64,000 nucleotides of DNA, taken from NCBI GenBank assembly GCA_030068075.1, contig CM057829.1:82761132-82825131 (forward strand), in the 5' to 3' direction. How positions within the stretch are numbered: position 1 is the stretch's first letter; each line of letters begins with the position of its first letter. The notes below the pieces were generated by a model. That model was not told the origin of the DNA, searched no databases, and was given only the letters and a program-made list of their open reading frames with translations. Of this stretch, positions 10,690-23,620 are shown piece by piece. A program made the position numbers and the translations under genes. The DNA comes from Paguma larvata (taxonomy: Eukaryota > Chordata > Mammalia > Carnivora > Viverridae).

Positions 10690-13511
10690 TCCCTAAATCC
10701 CCTCTGCTGGCTACTCCATAGCTATTTTTGCGTGGTGTGATTGGTAATGCAGGCATATTTCATGAAAATCTTACATAAACCAGGCCCCGTGCTTTATATG
10801 TGATATATTAACACAGTTTCTTTTTCCTTCCATATTGTAATTGCTGTAATTGTAATTAATTTTCCTCTCCCTAAAATAACTTCTCAAAATAAAACCTTGA
10901 AAGGAAATGGATGCATCAAAAGCTTTTAAGAAACATGAATGTTTAACCTTATAGTTTCTTGCTCTCCTTCTGAGGAAAACAGAAAAGACAAAACTTCAGC
11001 TGAAATGAAGTAAGCTCTTATTCTAGAAACAAAGTCTGTCTATAAATTGTGTTATAAAATGGATATCGATAATTCACAATTAGGAGATGAAGTATGCCTG
11101 AATTGCAATAAAGATTTTCTTTAAAAAGCCACATTTAAAATGTGAATGTCCTTATTTTTAGGGTCTTCAATCAAAAAGCAAATATTGTTTTTATCTTCTG
11201 TCTATGAGTCAGTGTATTATCTCTCAGGTCAGCCAGACTTTGCTCATCGAGTACAAATGCAGATACAGTGAGTTACAGAGTAAACTACAAGCTTGGTCCC
11301 TTAGGTCAGCTTATTCATATATGGTCTATATTGGAGGTCTTCACTGCTCCCATTAATCAGACATTTTCTAAATACTATGTTCCTTTAGTGTCACAGAGAT
11401 TAAGTGAAATTTCCCAGTTGAGGAAACAGGTTGGCTTCTTGGTGCTGAGTCTCCTTGGCTTTTAAACAGAAATAAAACAGACCCGCTTTGCGAAGCTGTT
11501 GTTTGGATTGTCTCACTTATGATCTAAGGCACCTGAGATAGTTACTCCTTAGAAGTCACATTTTTTTTGCTATGGGGACACTTGCCTGCACAGAGGACGG
11601 ACTAATGTCACTGAATTGGCAAGTCTCCACAGGCCGACTAAAGTGTGAAGTGCTATAATTAATTGGGATGTTTCAGACAGAAACCTATTAGCCAAATAGT
11701 GAAAGGGATTATGGGATAGGGGTTTCTTGCTTGAGTTATTCAATAATTGCTTTCAGTTTCACTTTGGCTATGAAAATGTGCCAGCGGATACCAGATTTGC
11801 GTCATTTTGGTCTAAGAGAACCCACTGGCACTGTTGCCATAGTGAAAGATTTAGGAAATGTGCACTCGACTGCTTGGTTAAAAAAAGAAGGGGGCTTTTA
11901 ATTTATCCTTAAACCTGAACACATGTAGTCACTCTTCTCCTCTCACAATTAAATCTTTTATATTTTAGGGACCATTACCAGAAGAAATATGTCCAAATGA
12001 AATAATTGCTGAGTTCTAAAACTGTATGTACAAAACATTAGCGAGACAAAGCATAATGACATCATAACATTCGGCATTAGTGGTGGCTGATATATTTATC
12101 TAGTTCAACATTAACCTCATAATTTTTAGAAACATGTCTCAAGATATACAAAGATTAGCTCATTTGTTAAGTAATGAGACTACATATGCACCTTAAAAGA
12201 GGGACCAGATTCATCACTGGAAGTCTGAGTTCTCATTCAAGAAATATTATACTAACATGCAGGGATTTAAAAAAAAATTAACTTGTGTACCCTTTCTATT
12301 TCATTACCTACCATATGTCTCTAAAGTAAGAAGAATGTTCCTGTAACTCTAAATGCTTAAATGGCCAATATGCCTGGAGTTTACGCCATTCTCAACTTCC
12401 GGGTAGGACTGGTAAATGTAGGTGGGAGAAATGGGAGTGGTTCTTTCTCCACAGGGCTCTGATTTTAGCCCAAACAGTTATATGGACATCAAAGGACACC
12501 CCAGGACAACCAGCACGGAACAGCTGTGGACTTCCTTTGAACTCTGCTCAATGACCTCTTCACCACATTTAGTGTCCTTCCTACTCTGGGGCATTTTTTG
12601 AATCCCTGTTTCTTCTAAGCAAGCTACGGATTGTAAACTAATGCTAGTTACCAAAACATTTTCCACAAAGGAAAGAACCGTATTAATACGGATTTTCCCT
12701 GTGGACTGTTGGTTGTCTATGTCTGTTTAGTACTGTCACCCTCCTCTTTCTGACCCAGCAACATCCCAATCTATTGTAATTTGGCTGCAATTAGCAAGAG
12801 AACCCTGATAATTCAAGGCTTGTCGTCTCTGGGCTGCCTACGTCTTTTGTTTCTCCAGTATTTAATCATTCCACGGATGTTGTTCTCTTTATAACAGAAA
12901 TTAGTTGGAGAAAAGAAATTCTCAAATCAGACAATTAGTTACCAACTCTAATAAAAAGATTGGTTGAAAAAAAGCAACGAAATAAATAATTTAGTGATTT
13001 CAATTTTTCATGTCTCCGTGTTCTGTAGAAAAATAATTATAATCATGGTTAGGATGTTTGTACAATTGTAGACCTTCTGTTCAGTATTCAGACATGGTTT
13101 CTTTTTGAGATCAGTTGCTTCAAAACTATTCATATGACTTATTTTATAAATATTTCGCTTACTTCTATTGCACAGCATTTAACCTACCCAAAATTTGTTA
13201 AATACTGACTATAGAGCAGATACTATATTAGGGCTCCTGTGGGAAATTTAAAAGGGGAAAAAAGTAAAAACTCGGTAGGCCAGGAATCATCCAATGGTGT
13301 AGACTAGCCCACACCCAAGGAATAACTCTGATACAAAGAGAGAAGGTGATATGCAATAAATGATAAAAAATAAGTGAAGATTGGCTTATTCGAATTGACA
13401 GGCAGAGTACTGGTTTAATGGAAAAGGAGGGATGAGTAATTCAGTGCTTTGTTGTAAAAATACATTGTGTATACAGCATCTTGGACAACTGAATGAACAT
13501 GGGGTGGGGGG
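10690..13511. other. Unassigned unique-looking DNA
   Basis: Across these 2.8 kb I recognise no SINE, L1, LTR or gene. Frames at 11268-11465, 11727-11912 and 12478-12666 are all about 60 codons and carry no motif. Confidence 0.5.
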
Positions 13512-13735
13512 AGAAGAAAGCAAACCATAGAGACTCGTAACTCTAGAGAACAAACTGAAGGTTGCTGGAGGGGAGGTAGGCACGGGATGGGCTAGATGGG
13601 TTAATGGGGATTAAGGAGAGCACTTGTGAGGAGCACTGGGTGTTATAGATGAGTGACGAATCACTAAATTCTACATCCCAGATCATAACTGACTGGAATT
13701 TAAATAAAAATTTGGGGAAAAAAAGAATAAAAATA
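13512..13735 (+). mobile_element. Carnivore L1 3' end, strongly 5'-truncated
   Basis: This matches the carnivore L1 3' UTR: 'aaagcaaaccatagagactc', 'gaacaaactgaaggttgctgg' region, 'gagcactgggtgttatagatg' region, 'gaatcactaaattctacat', then 'ggaatttaaataaaaattt' and an A-rich tail. Only about 220 bp of the element is present, so it codes for nothing. The top strand is the sense strand. Confidence 0.88.
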
Positions 13736-14510
13736 TTTATCTACTTATTTGTAAGTATATCTGCATAAAACAAAACAAAACAAAATATTTGTAGCTCTCT
13801 CCAGCTGTAATGTCAAGTTCTCTACCACCTCAGTAGTTTGGGGAAACATGTTATAGAAAGAGCTGAATACACTTCTGTCCATTAACATTTTGATTCATTT
13901 GTTTTTTGTTGCTGTAGCTCTTATGGTAATAAAAGATAATCAAGATGTATATTAATCGATGCAATCAAACATTAAATGTATTTACCTTTTAATAATATAG
14001 TGTCTTGTCCAAAAAGAGAATTAAAATGTATATCATGTTGATCACTTTCTCTCCAACGAATTATAAGTAAGCTTACAGAAATGGATTATGATGCTCAAGA
14101 AATTAGCATATTATTATGTGAAGTCACTGATCCTCATTTCTTCCCAAAATACTGGCTAGCTAAGGGCTACCTACACTGAGTCCCAATGATCCTAGCCCTC
14201 TCTTTTATAGTATACAATACCCTTAGCGATTCTTACTCCTAAGAATTACTCCTAAATGATTTTATTCATTGCTAAACTATGATTTCTATGATGGTAAGGC
14301 CTTCTTTACTGCTTCATACCCAGAGCTATACTAAATAAATAAATATTTCCTTAGTAAATGGATATGAAGAACTATGTTAGAAGACATACAAAACACTTTA
14401 AAAATTATGGCAAAGTATCTTAGTTTATACATTAAAAAAGAAAAAACACGATAGAGATTCCTGGCTGATGGACGAGTGGAGGTGCAGGCAGAGTGACTTG
14501 CATGGAAGCC
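13736..14510. other. Unassigned, A-rich start
   Basis: An (AAAAC)n run at about 13770-13790 follows the L1 tail. The rest is unremarkable AT-rich sequence. Confidence 0.45.
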
Positions 14511-14590
14511 ACACCCCTCTTCCCCACTCCTCTTCCCCCACCCCTCTTCCTCCACCCCTCTTCTTCCACCCCTGCTCTCTACCTCTCTTC
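14511..14590. repeat. Pyrimidine-rich minisatellite, about 14-bp unit
   Basis: Five imperfect tandem copies of a unit like ccacccctcttcct are visible, ending in a degenerate CT-rich stretch. The top strand is almost purely pyrimidine. Confidence 0.85.
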
Positions 14591-15129
14591 CATCTGCTTG
14601 TTCCTGAGTTGTATTTTATAATAATAAACTGGTAACCTAGTATTAAAAAAATTGATGTAGTTCTTCTTTTCTCTGTGCCGTAAATATACGCTGTAGACTT
14701 CTATGAAATAATATTCCTCATTGGATGGTTTCCCTGTCTGTTTCTCTTGTTTAACCTCCAGATCTTGCTCAAGGACTTGAGGAAAGAGTGACTGGGAGAA
14801 ATACAGTATCTAGAAGGGGATCTCAGGGCTGAGACCGGGCAAACAGAAAAGAACAGAAGGAGAACTTGAACCATTGGCTGGGAGGATTCATAGTTAGTTT
14901 AAAAAAAAAAGTTTATTTTCAGACTCAAGTTTTAGATAAATCAAAAGTGAAATGTTAGGATAGTAGGGTGTTCAAGTCTAGAGGATGTAAAAGAGGGAGG
15001 GATTGAGAGCAAAATGCAAAGACAAAAACTAATGCCCTACCAGGGCCTTAATCTGTCAAAGAACACTGAAGCTGCCTTTTTATTAATCCCCAGTAAACTA
15101 GGGTGGCTAAAAATGCCACATCTGGCTAG
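14591..15129. other. Unassigned sequence
   Basis: Nothing recognised. There is a short A run at 14901-14910. Confidence 0.45.
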
Positions 15130-15240
15130 ACTACTAACTGCAGGGATTATCTCTAATCTTTGAATTTCTAGCACTTTGCACAGTTGTTCAGTACATGATA
15201 GATATCAGTAAGTATTTATTGAATTAATGGATAAATCACC
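15130..15240 (+). repeat. L2 3' end
   Basis: The order 'ctgcagggattatctctaat', 'tttctagcactttgcacag' and 'taagtatttattgaattaat' is the usual terminal part of L2. L2 is an ancient, inactive LINE. Confidence 0.65.
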
Positions 15241-15890
15241 GAGTCTTTCAAATCCCAGACAACTTTGTCTTCTGGTTTACTGGATTCTTTTATCTTGCCA
15301 TGAGTATGTTTCCATTAGTGAGCATAATAAAGGTTGTTCCCAAAGCAATTAACAATTTAATTCAAATGTCTCGTATGGCTAGAAAATAAGGACATGAAAT
15401 TCTTTTATATACATACATACATACATACATATATATATAAATGTTCAAGAATAAAGTAGTAATGTAAAAATGAATGTATTTCCAAGATTACATTCTGTAC
15501 TGAAATTTTATGTCAGCAATATTGTCATTTACTAATTGACACAGTCTAATATTAAATATATTAACTTTCTGATAATTTAGTGTTTTATTGCAAAAGGCAG
15601 TTCAAATGTGGATAATGCTATGTGATTCACAGTTTCTGAGTAGAAAATATAATTCATTTTGCTTTGCTCTTTCCAGATACTCTCACTTCCAGTTAATGTA
15701 TCATTGATAATGACCTTTACCTATCATCAATAACATCATTTTTTAAACAGTAAAGATTACATAAATCTTTATTATATGAATATATATCATATTTATATAA
15801 TTTTAATTCTGCAAGGGGTATTATTCCATGGTAAAATTGGATTGATAATCAATACATTTCTTTTAAAATTAGTTTAAATTTTTCTTTTAA
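15241..15890. other. Unassigned, with a CATA/TA microsatellite
   Basis: A tract of CATA units passing into TA repeats lies at about 15408-15440. The remainder is AT-rich with no recognised family. Confidence 0.5.
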
Positions 15891-16128
15891 GAGGCGTCTG
15901 GGTGGCTCAGTTGATTAAGTGCCCACCTTCAACTCAGGTCATGATCTCATGTTTCATGTGATCGAGCCCCACATCGGGGCTGACAGCTCAGAGCTTGGAG
16001 CCTGCTTTGTATTCCATGTCCCCCTACTCTCCTCCTCTGTGTCCTCCTACTCCTCCTCCATTGCTTGCACACTCTCTCTCTCTCTCTCTCTCTCTGTCTG
16101 TCTCAAAAACGAATCAACATTAAATTTT
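15891..16128 (+). mobile_element. CAN-SINE with a long CT tract
   Basis: The head 'gaggcgtctgggtggctcag' carries the A box, and 'gatcgagcccc' marks the B box. The 3' half is an expanded (TC)n tract (about 16071-16096) before the tail. A near-identical direct repeat of about 16 bases (taaatttttcttttaa-like) flanks it at about 15874-15890 and 16120-16135. Confidence 0.9.
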
Positions 16129-18248
16129 TTTTTAATTTCCTTTTGTAATGTAAATACTTTAGCCTTTGTGAAAGGGATATTGGAATGCTTCAGAAGAGGA
16201 GAGATAAAGATATCAGAAGTGTACACAGATCGGGCTTCTTCAGGGCAGAGGAGGATTATTGAGAAAAAAAAAAAAATTTGTGATATAACCTGACTCCCGC
16301 CAGTTCGAGGAAGAGTATCAGGCTAGATACTCATCAGGAAGAGTAACGGCCACAAGAAAGACCTTAGCTCTTTCTATATCAAAGACCTCTCTCCTCCTAC
16401 CATGTTTTCTCAAAATCATGAATCCTCATATGAACTGTTAGATAATACATTGGAAACCAAAAGCAAATGTAATAATGTGACTTTATTATTGCCTCGAAAA
16501 AAACAATAGGGATCCCCTGTGGGTGTGTGGTTCCTGACTCAGGTAAGTTTTCTGAATCGGGGAGACAAGAGGGTGGAATGGAAGTTTCCAAGTAGATGCA
16601 AAAATTTGAGCAGGAGGCCAGGCCCTCCTTCAGTGGCTTCACCCATCTGCCACAGTTAATTCGTTTGCTTTGCTTAGTTTCCATCGAGGATAGAAGCAGT
16701 GACAGAACAAAATAATGAAAGAATAAAGTCATGATAATAATGAATATAATAATAAAAGTTAATAATAAAGAATGAAAGAAATAGAAGAGATAGAATTTTT
16801 AAAAGATAAAATAATATATAATATTTTAAGGCCAGTTATAATTTTAATCTTAAAATTCTACTCTATGGTTAAAATTTAAACCCTCTGTATCTAGGCACAA
16901 TTTATAGGTTTAACATTGTAAAGTCAATACTAAACTTCCCAACTGAGAGTATATTGAGAGCGGTGGTTCACTGGGCATTCTCTAATATTTGGGACATCAA
17001 GTGTTCCTAAAGACATACTTAACAGATAATAATTTCTTTTATGATGGTTGTAGGAAAGCAACTACGAAAATAGAGTTCTTAGTCTTGGAAAAGATGTATC
17101 TCTTTTATAACGAAAGCAATACTTACATACAATTCCATTACATTTTGACTTTGATCTTTAATTGTTAATAATGACTGATGTTTCCAGTAGTAGTTTACAC
17201 TCTGTTTTGAATAGATGGCACTTTCAACCATCTTGAATATTTTAAATTAAAGTTAAAATGTTTTCAAAGTGCATGCACTGCTCCAGGGCTTTAGGCCAAT
17301 ATCCATCAATTGCTTTGCTCTTTCGGTTGAGTGCGAGTCTCATCCATGACAGCTTTCTGTAAATTAGAGATAAAGCCTGACTCTGCCTTCCTAACATTTT
17401 CCATGCAGCTTGATAACTTCTGCATCTTTTCTTTTCCAGGGCTAAAGGAGAAGAAAATTCGTGTTAGATTTACTCCTTCTCTCTCTGTCATCAATTACTT
17501 GCCTTATATTTATTTCAACTTTTTCTTATTAGCAATCAGATTAAAGTCACAAATTGTGCTCCGATGCACATGGCTTTGCATTAAAGGGACATGTGTCTTT
17601 TTAGAAGACAAATGATTTTTAAAATCACTTTTAAACATAACGAAATTTAGGAACTGAGATATACATCGATTCTGCCATATGGCCTTTGTCCTAGCTTTGT
17701 AAAGCTATGGAAATATCTTATCACAGCCTATCTCATTCATTAGCATATACTGACTTCCTCTTAGTAAGAAAAATACTCTGCAGTGATTCAAGGTTACAAT
17801 CATTTTGCATTTTAAATGATTGGTACTGTAACAAAACTATAATTTCTGTTCCCTTGAATTCAGCTTTTGTATCTTTTCCTTTATTAAGTAGCAGATAGTC
17901 TAGTTACTAAGTATAGAATATAATTTTCACATTAACAGTTTAAAAATATAACAAATAACTTTCATTCTGTAATGTCACAATGACTTTTTATTGCATTTTA
18001 TATGTAAATTTACATTTCTGTGGCTTTTATTTTCATATTTCCTATATTTGCTTTTTATTTATTTCAGTTTATTTTGTTTTTCATTCTACAGAAGTAGCAG
18101 TTTCTAGTTGCTATTGTTGGCTCTTGCTATTTTTGTCAAGATAGATGAACAAAAATAAATCTTTATTCCGGATGGATTTTGACACTTTGGGCTAACGGAA
18201 TGAATTTTGAATCCGAAAAGTGAACCAGGTACTGTTTGGACAGCAGAA
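16129..18248. other. Unassigned AT-rich DNA
   Basis: No repeat family recognised in 2.1 kb. A short A run lies at 16264-16276. A splice acceptor-like sequence (ttttcttttccag) occurs near 17427-17439, but no convincing exon follows it. Confidence 0.45.
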
Positions 18249-18450
18249 GAGTCACCTGGGTGACTCAGTGGCTGAGCATCTGATTTCGGCTGAGGTCATG
18301 ATATCGATGTTCTGAGTTTGAGCCTCACGTCAAGCTCTGTGCTCCAAAGTCTGGAGCCTGTTTCATATTCTGTGTCTCCGTCTGTGCCCCTCCCTGATTC
18401 ACTCTCTGTCTCTCTCAAAAATAAATAAAACATTTAAAAATTTTAAAAAA
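18249..18450 (+). mobile_element. CAN-SINE, diverged
   Basis: The head 'agtcacctgggtgactcag', the central 'tggagcctgtttcatattc' and the end 'tctctctcaaaaataaataaa' are all present but mutated. That suggests an older copy than those at 49018 or 23621. I found no convincing TSD. Confidence 0.88.
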
Positions 18451-20454
18451 AGAGCACAAATCCTACTTTCCATGACCTTCTGGACTCTGATATCTATAGC
18501 TGATATGATATGCCATCCCTCAGTTCCTTAAGTCCTATTATAGAATTTGTAGGTGTACATATGATGTCTCTGCTCAGCATCATCTAGGAAATACTTGCAA
18601 ACCCCCTCCAGTCCTATTTCTAGTCACTGGAGCAGGTGATGACACAGACCGTCTCCACCATTCCCTGTCAGACTCTTTGGAGCAGGCTCAGAGCCCTCCA
18701 AGTCACACCAACCATACCTGGCTACGATGCCCTTTCTTTCATGCATAGTTCTTGTGTGTTTCTCATCTGCTTGGGTAGGGATATGTACTAGAAGTATTTC
18801 AAAATGCAATTTCACCAGTCACTGTATCGAATGCTTTAGGAAAGTGCATGTATTCCATCTACTATATTCTTTTATCTTCTATTCTTGTCATAATAAAACA
18901 TAGCCCCCTCCCTACCACCAGATGCTTCCTCGAGATCCCTCTCATTAACCAAAAAGAAGTCTGCAATTCCCCACAGCTGTGGCAGGCTCCAACCCCACCC
19001 CCACCCCCATTCCACTCTCAAATCTCTCATTTTTACACTACCTCCCTGTGATGAGAAGCCCACTAATCTATTCTCACTCTCAGCTGCACAACTTCCTGGA
19101 ACAGCTCCCAATAAAGACACTAAAGCTTCCTCCTTCAGCTGCGCAATTTGAAACCCTCCCCACCACAGGCAGACTGGGACACCTACCTTGTATCCTAAAG
19201 AAGCATTCTTCCATTCATCACTAAGGATATGGTGATCTCGGTCCTGTCAGAAGCCTGCAAGGCCTTATAAAAATATCATCCACTATGTCTTTAACTTAAT
19301 GTTATAAAGACTTAAAACCGTTCTGAATATGGGGGGTAGGGAAGCAGGGGAGATACAAAATTTGGGGAAGTGGTTGTTTAAAGTAATGCATGCTGAGGAG
19401 AAAATACCATCTGGAATGTCACTCGTCTAAACAAAGAGAGGAAAATTGGTTTAATGGACTAACATGGATATCGAGTCTAGAAAGAAAGCTGTATTTGCAC
19501 AATCCTAAACTCCTTCATGAAGGGCAAACCTTCAGTCAGTCATTCACATGCTAGCTGGGTATTGGATATTAGCTGGGTCTTTGATACTGGGTGTGTATTG
19601 TGAACATTACATTTATAGTTATCCCCAGACTTTCTAAGTATTTACTGAAAATAAACATAATAAAAACAGTTTTTGAAAAGGAAGATGAGAAATAGTGACC
19701 AAATTCAATACTACCACGTCTCAGTACGGATTCCTTTTATCCCTGGAGGGTCTGTGAAAACTGACACTGTTCAGCCAGCAAGCTACAGCGGTGTGTCCAG
19801 AATACCAGCCAATATTAGAGGACACACGGCTTCAGCTTCCACAACCTTGACAGATGTGCACATCTCCATTATAGAACTAGGGCACACATATGACTAGATG
19901 CCCTTGCCCTCGGTTACTCCTGCTTTATACATGCAAATACCAGTCTAATTAAATGATGGACTCGAATAGGCTTCCCAGACAGAAATGAGCCTCCATTGAC
20001 AGTATCTGGATTTGAAAACATTGAGAGGAAAACACATCTATTTAGTTTAAGAAGTATTTAGAAGGTCATGTTGTCAGAAAAATCAGTGACCTGCTGTGAG
20101 TCTTTTTCTAATTTTAAGCTGTGATAGATTATCCACGCACAGGCAGCCTGCACTTATAAACCCAAGCACAGATAGGTTTGATATGATACAGTGGTTTTCA
20201 ACTGTGCTTTAATTTGCAGCTATTTGAACCACTTCCATTTTTTACAGATATTGAAAATTGGAAATGAGTCACGCAGTAGCGTGTTCCAACATACCGCTCC
20301 AAGTAACAGCATATCGCTTCGCCATGTACAGTGAAAGTCTGAAAATTAATAACCAAGTAAAAGACATTTAACTAAAAAAAAAACACACAAAATAAGAGAC
20401 TAAGACAGGCTTTTATTAAAACCTGACTGTTTGGGGGAAGGAGTGCTAAATTGA
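18451..20454. other. Unassigned sequence
   Basis: The only low-complexity element is a C-rich run of CCCCA units at about 18990-19010. Frames at 18848-19224 (both strands) and 19673-19897 have no recognised domain. Confidence 0.45.
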
Positions 20455-20625
20455 TAGAATCCAGAAGTCTTGGCAGTGACACTTGCAAATTCTGTGACAT
20501 TGGTCAAATCCATATTTTCTTTAAGCCTCTGTTGTCATGTCTATTAGATAGGAAAAATACCAGCCATTGCATATAAGCATCATTAATGTAAGGATCAGTT
20601 GAGATAACAGAATATGAACGTGGAA
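20455..20625 (+). repeat. MIR SINE relic
   Basis: The series 'cagtgacacttgcaaattc', 'tgacattggtcaaatcc', 'taagcctctgttgtcatg' and 'atcagttgagataacaga' follows the MIR core in plus orientation with heavy divergence. Confidence 0.6.
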
Positions 20626-20754
20626 GAGACCTCTACGATATCTGGTTTCATTATCATCTTCATAACCATTACTATTGGTCAGAGCAATCTAATTTCACCA
20701 ACATAATTATTAACATACTTTTTCATATATAGCACTCAAAAATATCTTTTGCGT

Positions 20755-22250
20755 TATCCCTTCATTCATTCATTTATCATATATTGAATTTGTCATAAAT
20801 ACATCAACCATGGTTCCTTTCCTCATGGATCTCCTATCTGGGAGGAGATGTTGATACAGATAATTATAAAAAATGTAAATAGAAATAGAGACATATAATA
20901 GATGTTACTGCCACACTGAGAGAATAATCAACTAACCCCTTGGGGAGGAGTGGATAATTTCTTCATACAGTGTATGATGGTTAATTTTATGCATCCATTT
21001 GGCCAGGCCACAAGATTCCAGATAGTTGATCAAACATTATTCTGGCAGTTTCTGTGAGGGTGTTTTTGAATGAGATTGGTATTTAAATCAGTGGGTTTGA
21101 GTAAAGGAGATTGCCCTCCCTATTGTGGGCGCGCCTCATCCAGTCAAAGACCTGAACAGAACAAAAAGACAACCCTCCCGCAGACAAGAGAGAATTCTCC
21201 AGCTGACTGCCTTCAGACTTCATCTGCAACACTGGCTCTTCCTGCCTGATGGCCTTTGAACCCGAATATCAGCTCTCCTTGGCTCTCCTGTATGGCTGGT
21301 CTCTGAAGATTTTGGTCTTACCAGCCTCCATAACTGCATGAACAAATTCCTTACTATAGATCATACAACTGATTTTGTTTCTCTTGAGGACTGTATTACA
21401 GAGTGCGCCATTTCCTCTGAGTATTAGAGTCAGTAGGAGTTCGGGAAGTAGATGAAGAGGTAAAGGACTTCATGAGAAGCAAAAGCAGAATATGAGAAAT
21501 TAGAATTGGGTCGTGTGGAAACTCTATGAAGTTCAGTGTGAACATCAAGTTTGGGGGTTAGTATGAGTGGAAGGAGGGTGCAGAGGCAAGCAATGAGTTT
21601 GGGTGTGAGATCATCGAAGTGCCTTGTGTGCCATAGAGAAGTATTTGGACTTTAACCTATAGGAAATGAGAAGCCATTTGAAGGATTTAAACAGGGAAAT
21701 AAGATGATTAAATTTGCATTTTAAAAGATTACTCTAGCTGCAGTGTCAGGTATGGATTAGAGAGGGTCAGGGCTGCTGGCAGGGAGATTATTGAACCAGT
21801 ATAAGCCAGGATAATGAGGTCCCGCACTAAGTCGGGAGTGGTGGAAATGGAAACGAGATGGATATAAAAGATACAAAAGAGATAGAATCAACAGAATTCA
21901 ATAAGTGGTTTGGCATGGGGATAAGGGGCAGGGGGTTAGATCAACTAAGCAGGATGCCCAGCGTTCAGGCCTGGGGAACACGGTGGAGCTACTATTGTAA
22001 TACAGATGGAGGAGGTTTGGGGAAAAGGAGAGTTAGTTATATTTTGAGCAAGTAGCACTTAGGACACTTTGGTAGCTCCAGAAAAAAAGATGTCTAACAG
22101 GCATTTAGATAGATGGATCAAGAGAGGAATTAGAAGTCAGGGCTGCAGTGACAAAGCTAGGGACACGGAAAGCTAGATATAAATTATCAGCATTGATGAG
22201 AACCTACAAGAAATCTGAAAAGTAGAAAAGGAAGATGACTGAGGCAGAAC
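20755..22250 (-). repeat. Long L2 relic, reversed, split by an LTR-like element
   Basis: It opens with the reversed L2 3' end ('cattcattcatttatcatat'). Further in come 'gccttgtgtgccatagag', 'tatttggactttaaccta', 'aatgagaagccatttgaagg', 'acagggaaataagatgat' and 'aaaagattactctagctgca'. These match the reverse complement of the L2 3' region. The insertion at about 20975-21400 interrupts it. Coding capacity is gone. Confidence 0.7.
20975..21400 (+). mobile_element. LTR-like element inserted in L2
   Basis: The segment begins 'tgatggttaattttatg' and contains 'tctgtgagggtgtttttg', 'agtaaaggagattgccctcc' and 'ttaccagcctccataactgc'. It ends in 'gactgtattaca', giving LTR-like TG...CA ends. A weak 5-bp duplication (cagtg/gagtg) lies near the ends. 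I recognise it as a common mammalian dispersed repeat, probably of the ERVL/MaLR LTR group, but cannot assign the family. Confidence 0.5.
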
Positions 22251-22786
22251 TATCGAAACCTCATGAAAAATGAATCCCCAGTTTGCCAGTTAAGAACATT
22301 TCTGGAGTTAGGAAGAAAGTAAAGACCCTTTATAAGACGTTCCTTGAAAGATAACGGGTATTTAACTTAAACACTAAGATTTGTACTGTGTGAACTTGTG
22401 GTTTGATGCTGCTTTGACACACTATCATCTACCTTTCGACGTTGTTATTAGTTACGTCTACAGAGTGAGTATTTTAATGAGATGCAAACACTTTAGAAAT
22501 ATTGGAAAGAGAATGAGGATTGATTTAAAGTTTGGTCACTTAAAACCTACCTAGTATCTCAGTATAGAGTTACAGGAGATAACATACAGTCACTTTTTTC
22601 TCTAAGTTTCTTCATCAGGAAAATAAAACAACTCGGGAAACAAATAGGTGTTAAATGATCTTAGAATCATTTCTAGTACTAATGGCTCAAGGGCATGTGG
22701 TTAGTATCCTTCTAATGTTTTTAAAATAAATGGTTCCTTAGTGCTGCATTACTTAATTTCATGGAAAGAACAGTTTGGGCATTTTA
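22251..22786. other. Unassigned sequence
   Basis: No gene or repeat recognised. Confidence 0.45.
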
Positions 22787-22850
22787 GGAGGAAGGGAGGA
22801 GGAGGAGGAGGAAAGAAAGGGAGGAAAAAGAGGGGAAGAAAAAGGAGAAT
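22787..22850. repeat. (GGA)n/purine-rich tract
   Basis: GGA units and GGAAA-type interruptions make an almost pure purine top strand. Confidence 0.88.
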
Positions 22851-22880
22851 CAGTAGCCAATACAGAGTCTGTACATGGCC

Positions 22881-22914
22881 TAGATAGATAGATAAATAGA
22901 TAGATAGATAGATA
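22881..22914. repeat. (GATA)n microsatellite
   Basis: About eight TAGA/GATA units with one AAAT-type interruption (gataaataga). Confidence 0.92.
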
Positions 22915-23353
22915 TCCCTTTATTAAAAAAGATTGCTGACATTCACATAAAGAATATATGTATAAACAATATCCAGGTCTGAGAGCAAACAAATTAATGT
23001 AATCTCCTAACAACAAAAACAACCCACCACCACCATCAAAACAACTTTCTTTATCTAAGCCAACATAAATAACTACTAATTTGTATATGTTTCTTTTTGC
23101 CTTCAATGTCTCCTTCGTAAAAGAAATCCTTCGGGAGCATTGGTTTACATCTCCACCGGAACCCCAAATGTTCCAGATAGATGCTCTAAGTAACCTCACA
23201 TTGAAACAAGCAGTAAATGTCCCCATTAGTCATGAGTGTATTACTGGCCTCTGAAACAGCCTCAGTTCCTACTTTAGCTCTGTGCTATACGACCACAAGG
23301 CTGATTTATGATGAACCAAATCACTAGTCCCAAATTCCAGGACGTCTGACATA
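22915..23353. other. Unassigned sequence
   Basis: A 155-codon minus-strand frame (22759-23226) spans this stretch and the two microsatellites. Its C-terminus is simply translated GATA and GGA repeat, so I do not accept it as a gene. No known repeat is visible in 22930-23270. Confidence 0.45.
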
Positions 23354-23370
23354 CCAAACAAAACTTTTTT

Positions 23371-23583
23371 TTTTATAAAGTTTTTTAACTTTTATTCAGT
23401 TTTGAGAGACAGAGAGCCAGTGGGGGTGGGACAGAGAGTGGGGGAGACACAGAATCTGAAGAAGGCTCTAGGCTCTGAGCTGTCTGCACATAGCCCAACA
23501 CAAGATTTGAATTCACACACTGGGAGATCAAGACCTGAGCCGAAGACGAACTCTTAACCAACTGAGCCACCCAGCCGCCCCCC
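23371..23583 (-). mobile_element. CAN-SINE, reversed
   Basis: It starts with the copied tail (T run), then GA-rich sequence, 'gaaggctctaggctctg', and the reversed head 'ccaactgagccacccagcc'. The TSD ccaaacaaaacttttt / ccaaacaaatcttttt (from 23354 and from 23584) overlaps the T tail. It is the left half of an inverted pair with 23621-23832. Confidence 0.92.
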
Positions 23584-23620
23584 CCAAACAAATCTTTTTT
23601 TTTAAAAATCAACATATTTA

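Noticed and set aside
15919..16293. 124-codon plus-strand open frame
   Set aside because: It starts inside a CAN-SINE and passes through its (TC)n tract (serine/leucine repeat).
16397..16732. 111-codon minus-strand frame
   Set aside because: No domain, composition typical of AT-rich DNA, no splice or start context that stands out.
17427..17500. Exon start after a pyrimidine tract and AG near 17439
   Set aside because: The frame that follows is short and AT-rich, with no donor or coding character, unlike the 10405 segment.
22759..23226. 155-codon minus-strand open frame
   Set aside because: The C-terminal third is translated GATA and GGA microsatellite, and the rest has no recognisable domain.
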